From the NCBI GenBank assembly GCA_041695045.1, contig JBGFRR010000144.1:1-23368 (forward strand): a stretch of DNA of 23,368 nucleotides. Reading direction: 5' to 3'. Shown here in pieces: positions 1-8,322 of this stretch. The position numbers and the translations under genes are program-made. Position 1 is the first letter of the stretch, and every line of letters begins with the position of its first letter. The notes beneath the pieces are model-generated. The model was given only the letters and a program-made list of their open reading frames with translations. It was not told the DNA's origin and ran no database searches. The stretch is from JBGFRR01 sp041695045 (lineage in GTDB: Bacteria > Bacteroidota > Ignavibacteria > UBA10030).

Positions 1-50
1 CAAGAAGAGAGTCAGAGTTGCGATAGACAACCATCAAGGGAGTTGACGCT

Positions 51-1835
51 ATGCCACCGTCCAAAGGAAAGCACGCGCAAGCAGAGTACTACGGCAAGGT
101 CATAACCGGCTCGGAGATTTTCGTCCGCTCGCTCATCGAAGAAGGCGTCGAGGTGGTCTTCGGTTATCCGGGCGGCGCGATCATCGGCGTGTATGATGCG
201 CTGGTGGATCTTTCCGACATCAAGCACGTGCTCGTTCGGCATGAGCAGGGAGCGACGCACGCGGCGGAAGGATACGCCAAAGCAACGGGCAAGCCGGGCG
301 TTGTGCTGGTGACATCGGGACCCGGAGCGACGAACACCGTCACCGGTATCGCCGATGCGTTCATGGATTCGATTCCGATCGTCGTCTTCTCCGGCCAGGT
401 GCCGCTCAAGCTCATCGGTAACGATGCGTTCCAGGAAGCGGACATCGTCGGCATCACGCGGCCGATCACCAAGCACAACTATCTCGTCAAGGATGTGCGT
501 GAGCTTGCGTCGACGGTCAAGGAAGCGTTCTACGTTGCGACGACGGGCCGTCCCGGCCCCGTTCTTGTTGACCTGCCGAAAGATGTGATGGCTCAGCGGA
601 CGGCATTCTTCTATCCTGAAACCGTCCGCCTCCGCAGTTATCATCCCACTGTCGATGGGCACATGAAGCAAATCCACAAAGCTGCGGCGTTGATCAAGAC
701 CGCCAAGCGTCCTGTTCTCTACGTCGGCGGCGGCGTGATTCAATCCAACGCGACTGCCGAGCTGACTACGCTCGCCGACAAACTCCAATGTCCCGTCACG
801 ACGACACTGCACGGCCTCGGTGCTTTCCCGGAAACCAACCCGCTCTCGATGGGCATGCTCGGAATGCACGGCACGTGGTACTCCAACGTCGCGGTGAACT
901 ACTGCGACGTCTTGATTGCCGTCGGGGCGCGGTTCGACGACCGCGTCACGGGCAAGGTGGACGCCTTCGCGCCCGAAGCGAAGAAAGTCCACATCGATAT
1001 CGACCCATCCGCCATCAGTAAGAACGTCAAGGTGGACATTCCCATCGTCGGCGACGTGAAGAATGTCCTCACGAAATTGCTGGACCTCGTGGAGCTGCTC
1101 GACACGTCGGACTGGCTGAAGACCATCGCGCACTGGAAGAACGAACATCCGCTGCGCTATAAGCAGGGCGAGTCGCTCCGCGCGCAGCAGGTCATCCACA
1201 CGCTCGGCGAAGTCACCAAAGGCAACGCCATCGTTGTCACCGATGTGGGGCAGCATCAGATGTGGACGGCGCAGTTCTTTACCTGGGTGCATCCGCGCTC
1301 GCATATCACCTCCGGCGGGTTGGGCACGATGGGGTTTTCACTGCCCGCGGCGATGGGGGCGGCGTTCGGGCGGCACGACTTGCCCGTGATTTCCATCAGC
1401 GGCGACGGGGGGTTCCAGATGAACATACAGGAGTTGGCAACCATCGTCGAGCATAAACTGCCGATGAAGATTTTCATCATCAACAACGGATTCCTCGGCA
1501 TGGTGCGGCAATGGCAGGAGCTGTTCTGGCGCAGGCGGTATTCGCATGTTGAACTGTACAACCCGGATTTTGTGAAATTGGCGGAAGCATACGGTTGCCC
1601 CGCTTCTCGGGTCGCGAGGCCCGCAGAAGTGGAAGGAGCGATCGTGCATGCAATGGAGTATCATCAAGGGCCACTGTGCATCGAGTTCGCCGTTGCCAAA
1701 GAAGATAATGTGTATCCGATGATCCCTGCCGGACAGACCGTAGCTGAGATGCTCGACACGCCGGAACCGGTTCCCATGAGCGCAGACGGGGATGTCCTTG
1801 AGGACGAAGTGAAGTTGTTGAAGAAAGGAGTGTAA
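51..1835 (+). CDS. ilvB: Acetolactate synthase, large (catalytic) subunit
   Basis: This ThDP enzyme condenses two pyruvates to acetolactate (valine, leucine) or pyruvate with 2-oxobutyrate to acetohydroxybutyrate (isoleucine). The 594 residues match the usual length. The N-terminal Pyr domain has YPGGAIIGVYDAL and the RHEQ motif with catalytic Glu65. The central domain has the VGARFDDRVTGK stretch near residues 291-302. The C-terminal PP domain has the ThDP/Mg motif, GDG at 451-453 and NN at 478-479. AAGGGAG at 36-42, 8 nt before the ATG, supports this start. Compared with enterobacterial enzymes there is a polar N-terminal extension of about 15 residues. It is the first gene of the cluster in the window and ilvN follows after 88 nt. 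The 50 nt upstream are too short to show a promoter or attenuator. The family call is secure. Confidence 0.97.
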   Translation: MPPSKGKHAQAEYYGKVITGSEIFVRSLIEEGVEVVFGYPGGAIIGVYDALVDLSDIKHVLVRHEQGATHAAEGYAKATGKPGVVLVTSGPGATNTVTGIADAFMDSIPIVVFSGQVPLKLIGNDAFQEADIVGITRPITKHNYLVKDVRELASTVKEAFYVATTGRPGPVLVDLPKDVMAQRTAFFYPETVRLRSYHPTVDGHMKQIHKAAALIKTAKRPVLYVGGGVIQSNATAELTTLADKLQCPVTTTLHGLGAFPETNPLSMGMLGMHGTWYSNVAVNYCDVLIAVGARFDDRVTGKVDAFAPEAKKVHIDIDPSAISKNVKVDIPIVGDVKNVLTKLLDLVELLDTSDWLKTIAHWKNEHPLRYKQGESLRAQQVIHTLGEVTKGNAIVVTDVGQHQMWTAQFFTWVHPRSHITSGGLGTMGFSLPAAMGAAFGRHDLPVISISGDGGFQMNIQELATIVEHKLPMKIFIINNGFLGMVRQWQELFWRRRYSHVELYNPDFVKLAEAYGCPASRVARPAEVEGAIVHAMEYHQGPLCIEFAVAKEDNVYPMIPAGQTVAEMLDTPEPVPMSADGDVLEDEVKLLKKGV

Positions 1836-1846
1836 TTGGCGACTCA

Positions 1847-1882
1847 GTGGTTCGGTACGCCTTTGGCGTACCTCACAACCGC
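1847..1882 (+). other. Hairpin in the ilvB-ilvN spacer
   Basis: A perfect 8-bp stem, GGTACGCC (1854-1861) and GGCGTACC (1865-1872), closes a TTT loop. An outer stem of six pairs (1847-1852 with 1877-1882, one of them G-T) extends it across a small internal loop. No T-run follows, so it is unlikely to be an intrinsic terminator. It could set the relative expression of the two subunits, act as a processing site, or be a short palindromic intergenic repeat. Confidence 0.6.
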
Positions 1883-1923
1883 TGTTTAGAAGCAGCACTA
1901 TCAACGATCAACGCACAATTCCT

Positions 1924-2475
1924 ATGAGCCAAACACTTGCAACCGCATCGCCCGCGTCATCTGCGCAAAGCTCCGCCGAGCAGTTGAAGCGGCATACGAT
2001 CTCGATTCTGTTGGAGAATACATTCGGCGCGTTCAATCGCATCGCCGGCCTGTTTGCGGCAAAGGGCTACACGATCGAGAGCCTCACCGTCGGCCCGACG
2101 GAAGAGCCGGACGTTTCGCGCATGACCATCGTCACGCGCGGCGACGACCAGATCATCGAGCAGATCATCAAACAGCTCAACAAGCTCATCGACACCATCA
2201 AGGTAGTCGACTTAACATTCGACAGCTTCGTGGAGCGCGAGCTCGTGTTAGTGAAAGTGCAATCGAGCCCCGACACGCGCTCGGAGATCATGCAGATTGC
2301 GGAGATTTTTCGCGCGAAGGTGGTGGACATCAGCCCGAAGACCGTCACGCTCGAAGCAACCGGCGGCAAGCAGAAGGTGGATGCCATCATCAAGATGCTG
2401 AAGCCGTTCGGCATCAAAGAAATGGCGCGCACGGGAAGAGTGGCGTTGAAAAGGGAGTTTCAAGGGGAAGTGTAG
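1924..2475 (+). CDS. ilvN: Acetolactate synthase, small regulatory subunit
   Basis: This is the regulatory subunit that stimulates IlvB and mediates valine feedback in the family. The protein has 183 residues, against about 160 for the usual long form (IlvH-like). The excess is a Ser/Ala/Gln-rich N-terminal extension of about 24 residues. An ACT domain follows at roughly 25-100 with SILLENTFGAFNRIAGLFAA and the conserved NKLIDTIKVVDL stretch. The C-terminal half has the EIFRAKVVDISPKTVTLEATG segment and ends near GRVALKRE, as in IlvH/IlvN of many bacteria. No Shine-Dalgarno sequence precedes the ATG. The leader is A/C-rich and contains ATCAACG twice in tandem. The start is therefore the longest reasonable one, and the non-conserved N-terminus leaves it slightly uncertain. 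Confidence 0.95.
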   Translation: MSQTLATASPASSAQSSAEQLKRHTISILLENTFGAFNRIAGLFAAKGYTIESLTVGPTEEPDVSRMTIVTRGDDQIIEQIIKQLNKLIDTIKVVDLTFDSFVERELVLVKVQSSPDTRSEIMQIAEIFRAKVVDISPKTVTLEATGGKQKVDAIIKMLKPFGIKEMARTGRVALKREFQGEV

Positions 2476-2682
2476 TGAGGTGTCGGGCGACGAGTGTCGG
2501 GTGGGGTGAAATGGGGGACGGAAGCGGTGATAGACGGAGAAAGGGGAAAGGGAGAAACCGGGGAAGCGGGCCAACGGAGAAACGGGGGAAAAGATGAAAC
2601 GGAGATTGGGAGAAACGGTGCATGGGATCAAACAACTTTAAACCTTGAACGTTCAACCTTGAACTCTGAACCTACAACCTCC
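2476..2682 (+). repeat. Low-complexity spacer ahead of gltB
   Basis: These 207 nt separate ilvN from gltB. They begin with GTGTCGGG twice (2480-2487 and 2494-2501). A G/A-rich tract built on GGAGAAA and GGGGAAA units follows (about 2536-2620), then a CAAC/TTGAAC-type tract (about 2640-2682) just before the gltB ATG. The gltB frame happens to stay open back to 2494, but the resulting 63 residues are low-complexity (Gly, Glu, Arg, Lys) and resemble no GltB N-terminus. I therefore treat the region as non-coding leader. No convincing promoter or terminator is visible. Confidence 0.6.
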
Positions 2683-5600
2683 ATGGAAGACAACCTGAGG
2701 GCAACTTTTCCGCTCTACGATCCCCGGTTTGAGCATGACGCGTGTGGTACTGGGTTTGTTGCACGGATTTCCGGCGCGAAGAGCCACGATATCGTTTCGA
2801 AGGCAATCGAGTCGGTCTGCAACCTGACGCACCGCGGCGCGGTTGCGGCTGATACACAAACGGGGGATGGTGCGGGCATTCTCACGCAGTTGCCGACAAA
2901 ATTTTTCCTGCACGACGTCTCTGGACTCGCGACAAAACTGGAGTCGGAACAGGAGTTAGGCGTTGGGATGGTGTTCATGCCGGGAAACGACGAAGACGCA
3001 TACTCGCTCTGCCGTGCGCTCGTGGAGCATGTGGTCTCGAGCCGCGGGCTTGGCTTCCTCGGTTGGCGCAGCGTTCCGGTCGACCCTACGGTGATCGGCG
3101 ACAGTGCCGCGCTGACGGCGCCGAAGGTTCAACAGGTCTTCGTACGAAAGCCGCGGCATGTTAGTCCTGCGGAGTTTGAGCGCATCTTGTATCTCTGTCG
3201 GAAGGAAATTGAAAAACATATCCTGAAGACGGACGTAAAGAATTTTTACATGTGCTCGTTCTCGTGCCGCACGATTGTTTACAAGGGGTTGATGATAGCC
3301 ACTGTGCTGGATCGATTCTATCCTGATTTGCGAGACCGGCGTTTCGAGTCCGCGTTCGCCATCTATCACCAGCGCTACAGCACGAATACGTTCCCCACAT
3401 GGCATCTGGCGCAGCCGTTCCGCATGCTTGCCCACAACGGCGAGATTAACACCATTCAGGGCAACAGGGTGTGGACAAAAGCGCGTGAAGCGGAACTGGC
3501 GTCCGATTGGTGGGGTGATGACGTCAAGATACTGAAGCCGCTCATCTCGCCGGGCGGCAGCGATTCGGCTCATCTCGATAACGCGCTCGAAGCGCTCACG
3601 CTCTCGCGCCGCAATGTCCTTCACTCGATGATGATGCTGGTGCCCGAAGCGTGGCGGTCGCGCCCGGACGTCAACCAGCAAGTCAAAGACTTTTATGATT
3701 ACCACGAATGCTTCAGCGAGCCGTGGGATGGTCCGGCGGCGCTGGTGTTCAGCGACGGTACCATTGTAGGGGCAACACTCGACCGGAACGGCCTCCGCCC
3801 CGCCCGCTACAAAGTTACCGCGGATGGATTGGTTGTGGTCGGCTCGGAGGTCGGTGCGCTACAGATGGATGATTCCACAGTTGTCGAGAAGGGGCGGCTT
3901 GGTCCTGGACAGATGATTGCTGTCGATACGGCGCGTGGTGTGCTGCTGAAAGACCTTGAAATCAAAAATGAAATCGCTGCGCAGCGGCCCTATTCGGGAT
4001 GGGTTAAAAATATTTTCCGGCTGCCGCTTTCACACCCCTCTGACGTAAGGAGTGCTACGCGCAATGGTGTTGACCTTGTGCGCGAACAGCTCTGCTTCGG
4101 CTACAGCGCAGAAGAGTTGTCGTTGTTGTTGAAGCCGATGGCGGAGTCCGCCCAAGAGCCAGTCGGCTCGATGGGGGATGATGCGCCGCTCGCTGTGCTT
4201 TCCCGATTGCCCAAGCTGTTGTCCTCCTATTTTCGCCAGCAGTTTGCGCAGGTTACCAACCCACCCATCGACCCGATTCGCGAGCGGCTTGTCATGTCAC
4301 TCACGAGCAAACTCGGCTATCGGCGCAATTGGTTCGACGAAACGCCCGAGCATGCGAAGCAGGTCGAGCTGCAAAGTCCGGTGCTCTTCGATGAAGAGTT
4401 GAAACAGTTGTGTTCACTGGAAGATCCGGCGTTCCAGTCCGCGACGCTGCCGGTATTGTTCCAAGCGCGGGAAGGCGAGGATGGGCTTGTGCGCGCGCTT
4501 CATCAGTTGTGCAATGCCGCAGAGCGAGCGGCGGATGAAGGGAAATGCCTGGTTGTGCTTAGCGACCGCGGTGTGAGCAAGGACAATATTCCCGTTCCGA
4601 TGTTGCTGGCCGTGGGCGCGGTACACAATCATCTGGTACAACAGAACAAGCGGCTCAAACTGAGTGTCGTGGCAGAAACCGGCGAGCCGCGGGACGTCCA
4701 TCATTTTGCAACGCTCATTGGCTACGGCGCGAACGCCGTCAATCCGTATCTCGCGTGTGAAACGATTCGCGCGATGGTGGAGTGTGGCGAGCTCAAGCAG
4801 GTCACGGTTCCTGAAGCGCTTTCAAATTTCCGGACAGCCATCGAGCAGGGCATTCTCAAAGTCATGTCGAAGATGGGTATTTCGCTTCTCGGTTCCTACC
4901 GTGGAGCACAAATCTTCGAAGCGCTGGGGATTTCAAAAGAAGTCGTGCAGCAATATTTCACCGGTACGCCGTCGCGTATCGGCGGACTGGGGTTGCGGGA
5001 AATCGCCCGGGAAGCGCTGGAGCGTCATGCTCGCGCGTTCATGACCGCGAAGCCATCACTGATCGATGAGGGGACGTACCGGTTCAGGAAAAACGGCGAG
5101 CGCCGCGCGTGGTCTCCCGACGCGCTGCGCGCAATGCAAAAGCTGCGTGACTCAGGTAACCGCGAGGAGTATGAGCATCTGAAAGCAGCCATCAGCGAGC
5201 AAACACCGTTTGGCATCAAAGACCTGCTCACGACGAAGAAACTCAATCATCCGATTGCCCTCGCAGACGTTGAGCCTATCGAAGAAATACGGAAACGGTT
5301 CACTACCGCCGCGATGTCGCTTGGAGCACTATCCCCGGAGACGCACGAAACCATTGCCATTGCAATGAACCGCATCGGTGGAAAAAGCAATAGCGGGGAA
5401 GGCGGAGAAGACCCCCGGCGCTTCAAAATGCTTCCGAACGGCGATTGGGCAAACAGCGCGATCAAGCAGGTGGCGTCGGCGCGATTTGGAGTAACCGCGG
5501 AATACCTTGCGAGCGCGAAAGAGCTTGAAATCAAGATGGCGCAGGGCTCGAAGCCGGGTGAGGGGGGACACATCCCGGCGGGCAAGGTCTCTCCGCTCAT

Positions 5601-7191
5601 TGCCCGCTTGCGCAAAGCGGTGCCGGGGATCGCGCTCATTTCACCGCCGCCGCATCATGATATCTATAGCATCGAAGACCTTGCGCAGTTGATTTATGAC
5701 CTGAAGCAGGTGAACCCGCGCGCTCGTGTTTGCGTCAAGCTTGTCTCCGAAGCAGGTATTGGAACGATTGCCGCAGGCGTAGCGAAGGCATACGCCGACG
5801 TCATTCTCATCAGCGGACACGAAGGCGGCACGGGCGCATCGCCACTCAGCTCGATTAAGAATGCCGGCTCGCCGTGGGAACTGGGACTTGCCGAGGCCCA
5901 GCAGGTGCTGGTCATGAACGGGCTGCGCGAGCGCGTCACACTCCGTGTCGATGGCGGCTTGAAGACCGGCCGCGATATTGTCATCGCCGCAATGCTCGGA
6001 GCAGAGGAATATAATTTTGGAACGGCGGCGCTCATTGCGCTAGGATGCCGCTATGTTCGTCAATGCCATCTCAATACCTGTCCCGTTGGTATTGCGACGC
6101 AGGATGAAAAGCTCCGCGCGCGATTCGACGGCAAGCCCGAGATGCTGGTCCAGTATCTGAATGCCGTTGCAGAAGACGTCCGAGCCATCCTGGCGGAACT
6201 CGGCTTCCGCTCCCTCAACGAAATCATTGGGCGCGTCGATTTACTGAAACAGAAAACGATTCGCGAGCACCCAAAAGCGAACACCATCGATTTGAGCGAC
6301 CTCCTCGCGCGCCGCGAGTACGAGCACGAGCAACGGCTGCGCGTCTGGTACCGCAACGACCGGCCGGATAAGCCGCTGGACGATACGATCCTACAAGACG
6401 TGAACAATGCCTTACGGGATAAAACATCAATCGTCCGTACGTACAAGATTCGCAACACGAATCGCTCTGTAGGGACGAAACTCTCCGGCGAAATTGCCTA
6501 TCTCTACGGCGACCGTGGGCTACAACCGAACACCATTGAACTGCGCTTCACCGGCAGCGCGGGGCAGAGTTTCGGCGCATTCCTCGTCCACGGGATCACC
6601 ATGGTGCTAACCGGCGAGGCGAACGACTATGTCGGCAAAGGGATGTCGGGTGGGGAGATCATCGTAGTGCCGCCAGCGGTACGCGTCCATGCCGCACAAG
6701 AAGTGATCATCGGAAACACCGTCCTCTACGGTGCGACGGGCGGTTCGTTGTTCGTCTGCGGCAGAGCGGGAGAGCGCTTCGCAGTCCGCAACAGCGGCGC
6801 GCTATCGGTGGTCGAAGGCGCCGGCGACCATTGCTGCGAATACATGACGCAAGGAGCCGTGGTAGTGCTCGGAACAGTCGGCAGAAATTTCGGTGCCGGA
6901 ATGACCGGCGGTGTTGCGTATCTGCTCGACCTGCTCGGCGACCTTGCGTGGAAGTACAACCCCGAGCTTGTCGAAATGAAAACAATCGTCGATGCGGAAG
7001 AAGAGAGATTCCTGCAATCGATCATCTACCGTCACCTCGAAGCAACCCACAGCGCCCGGGCGCAAGAGATTTTGATGAACTGGCAGGAGTATATGCCGAT
7101 GTTCCGAACGATCGTACCGAAACAGGTGGCGTCTTCCGCAACAACAATTCAAGAAACGAAAACACTGCAACCGCATGGGTATGCAAGATAA
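2683..7191 (+). CDS. gltB: Glutamate synthase (GOGAT), large alpha subunit
   Basis: It transfers the amide nitrogen of glutamine to 2-oxoglutarate. The 1502 residues from this ATG fit the family (about 1480-1530). The class II amidotransferase domain begins at Cys21 (HDACGTGFVA), so a 20-residue propeptide would be removed to free the catalytic cysteine. That is why I choose this ATG over an upstream in-frame start. The FMN synthase domain (about 810-1190) has GEGGEDPRRF, KPGEGGHIPAGKV, SPPPHHDIYSIEDLAQLIYD and GGTGASPLSS. The [3Fe-4S] ligands are Cys1122, Cys1128 and Cys1133 (C-x5-C-x4-C). A GXGXG domain fills the C-terminus. Only 12 residues lie between GGEDP and NSAIKQ, so the roughly 25-residue ferredoxin loop of Fd-GOGAT is missing. 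The enzyme should need a GltD partner, which is not in the window. The start has no Shine-Dalgarno sequence. Confidence 0.96.
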   Translation: MEDNLRATFPLYDPRFEHDACGTGFVARISGAKSHDIVSKAIESVCNLTHRGAVAADTQTGDGAGILTQLPTKFFLHDVSGLATKLESEQELGVGMVFMPGNDEDAYSLCRALVEHVVSSRGLGFLGWRSVPVDPTVIGDSAALTAPKVQQVFVRKPRHVSPAEFERILYLCRKEIEKHILKTDVKNFYMCSFSCRTIVYKGLMIATVLDRFYPDLRDRRFESAFAIYHQRYSTNTFPTWHLAQPFRMLAHNGEINTIQGNRVWTKAREAELASDWWGDDVKILKPLISPGGSDSAHLDNALEALTLSRRNVLHSMMMLVPEAWRSRPDVNQQVKDFYDYHECFSEPWDGPAALVFSDGTIVGATLDRNGLRPARYKVTADGLVVVGSEVGALQMDDSTVVEKGRLGPGQMIAVDTARGVLLKDLEIKNEIAAQRPYSGWVKNIFRLPLSHPSDVRSATRNGVDLVREQLCFGYSAEELSLLLKPMAESAQEPVGSMGDDAPLAVLSRLPKLLSSYFRQQFAQVTNPPIDPIRERLVMSLTSKLGYRRNWFDETPEHAKQVELQSPVLFDEELKQLCSLEDPAFQSATLPVLFQAREGEDGLVRALHQLCNAAERAADEGKCLVVLSDRGVSKDNIPVPMLLAVGAVHNHLVQQNKRLKLSVVAETGEPRDVHHFATLIGYGANAVNPYLACETIRAMVECGELKQVTVPEALSNFRTAIEQGILKVMSKMGISLLGSYRGAQIFEALGISKEVVQQYFTGTPSRIGGLGLREIAREALERHARAFMTAKPSLIDEGTYRFRKNGERRAWSPDALRAMQKLRDSGNREEYEHLKAAISEQTPFGIKDLLTTKKLNHPIALADVEPIEEIRKRFTTAAMSLGALSPETHETIAIAMNRIGGKSNSGEGGEDPRRFKMLPNGDWANSAIKQVASARFGVTAEYLASAKELEIKMAQGSKPGEGGHIPAGKVSPLIARLRKAVPGIALISPPPHHDIYSIEDLAQLIYDLKQVNPRARVCVKLVSEAGIGTIAAGVAKAYADVILISGHEGGTGASPLSSIKNAGSPWELGLAEAQQVLVMNGLRERVTLRVDGGLKTGRDIVIAAMLGAEEYNFGTAALIALGCRYVRQCHLNTCPVGIATQDEKLRARFDGKPEMLVQYLNAVAEDVRAILAELGFRSLNEIIGRVDLLKQKTIREHPKANTIDLSDLLARREYEHEQRLRVWYRNDRPDKPLDDTILQDVNNALRDKTSIVRTYKIRNTNRSVGTKLSGEIAYLYGDRGLQPNTIELRFTGSAGQSFGAFLVHGITMVLTGEANDYVGKGMSGGEIIVVPPAVRVHAAQEVIIGNTVLYGATGGSLFVCGRAGERFAVRNSGALSVVEGAGDHCCEYMTQGAVVVLGTVGRNFGAGMTGGVAYLLDLLGDLAWKYNPELVEMKTIVDAEEERFLQSIIYRHLEATHSARAQEILMNWQEYMPMFRTIVPKQVASSATTIQETKTLQPHGYAR

Positions 7192-7206
7192 AGGAGAATC
7201 AGAACA

Positions 7207-8322
7207 ATGGCTCTCATCGATTTTGGCGGCGTGAAAGAAAACGTGGTGACGCGGGAAGAATTCCCACTATCCAAAGCACAAGAAGTGCTCAAAGATGAAG
7301 TTGTCGCTATCATCGGTTACGGGCCGCAGGGACACGGCCAGTCGCTCAACCTGCGCGACAACGGCATCAACGTCATCATCGGTCAACGAAAAGGAGGGAA
7401 GGGATGGGATGATGCAGTGCGGGATGGTTGGGAGGAGGGGAAGACGCTCTTCGCAAACATCGGAGAAGCAATTGACCGCGCAACGGTTGTGCAGTACCTG
7501 CTCTCCGACGCCGGCCAGAAGGAACAGTGGCCAATCGTCAAGAAGCATCTCAAGAAAGGGCAGGCGCTGTACTTCTCGCACGGCTTCTCCATCGTGTTCA
7601 AGGATCAAACCGGGGTTGTCCCGCCGCCCGACGTCGATGTGGTTCTTGTGGCGCCGAAGGGTGCAGGCCGCACGGTCCGATCCAACTACCTGGCCGGCAG
7701 CGGAATCAACGCCAGCTTCGCGGTCTACCAGGATGCTACCGGCCGCGCCCACGAGCGTGTGGTTGCGCTCGGCATCGCCGTGGGCTCAGGGTATCTCTTC
7801 CCGACGACGTTCGAGAAAGAAGTCTACAGCGACCTGACCGGCGAACGGGGTGTCTTGATGGGTGCGATTGCCGGAATCATGAAGGCTCAGTACGACACGC
7901 TCCGTGCCATGGGTCACTCACCGAGCGAGGCGTTCAACGAGACCGTCGAGGAGGCAACGCAGAGTTTGTATCCCCTCATCGGAAAACATGGAATGGATTG
8001 GATGTTCGCTTCGTGCAGTACAACGGCGCAGCGGGGTGCGCTCGATTGGTCGAAACGCTTTGAAGTGGCCGTGAAGCCGCTGTTCGAATTATTGTATCGC
8101 GATGTGCACGCGGGTGTCGAAACACGACGTGTGTTGGAAACGTGCAGCGCTCCGGATTACCGGCAGAAGCTTCAGCAGGAATTGGATGCGTGGAGGAATT
8201 CCGAGATGTGGCGTGCAGGGGTGGCCGTGCGGTCGCTGCGGCCGGAGAACTGGAACGGGAACGGCGCGCAAGCGGCAGAATCTGTGCATGCAACGGAATC
8301 ACACTCAGAGAGTCATCCATGA
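7207..8322 (+). CDS. ilvC: Ketol-acid reductoisomerase (fungal/Bacteroidota-like short form)
   Basis: It converts acetolactate or acetohydroxybutyrate to the dihydroxy acids using NAD(P)H and Mg2+. AGGAG at 7192-7196 directly follows the gltB stop and supports the ATG at 7207. The Rossmann motif GYGPQGHGQ lies at 37-45. The metal ligands are expected at Asp209 and Glu213 (YSDLTGERG). The knotted C-terminal domain carries GHSPSEAFNETVEEATQSLY. From memory this half reads much like yeast Ilv5 (SPSEAFNETVEEATQSLYPL, RGALDW), more than like E. coli IlvC. Its 371 residues exceed the roughly 345 that end at RPEN. The last 23 or so are a low-complexity Asn/Ala/Ser/His tail that overlaps the cimA start (ATGA at 8319-8322). 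Confidence 0.96.
   Translation: MALIDFGGVKENVVTREEFPLSKAQEVLKDEVVAIIGYGPQGHGQSLNLRDNGINVIIGQRKGGKGWDDAVRDGWEEGKTLFANIGEAIDRATVVQYLLSDAGQKEQWPIVKKHLKKGQALYFSHGFSIVFKDQTGVVPPPDVDVVLVAPKGAGRTVRSNYLAGSGINASFAVYQDATGRAHERVVALGIAVGSGYLFPTTFEKEVYSDLTGERGVLMGAIAGIMKAQYDTLRAMGHSPSEAFNETVEEATQSLYPLIGKHGMDWMFASCSTTAQRGALDWSKRFEVAVKPLFELLYRDVHAGVETRRVLETCSAPDYRQKLQQELDAWRNSEMWRAGVAVRSLRPENWNGNGAQAAESVHATESHSESHP

Noticed and set aside
12..1304. A 430-codon open frame on the minus strand opposite ilvB
   Set aside because: It mirrors the codon pattern of ilvB, has no recognisable domain, and ilvB is fully supported by motifs along the same stretch.
2494..2682. A 63-residue N-terminal extension of GltB
   Set aside because: It is low-complexity, encoded by repetitive intergenic DNA, and would put the catalytic cysteine 83 residues after the start. 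The ATG at 2683 gives a normal short propeptide.
8142..8318. A longer CimA beginning inside ilvC
   Set aside because: The extra 59 residues come from ilvC read in another frame. The ATG overlapping the ilvC stop gives the normal N-terminus.
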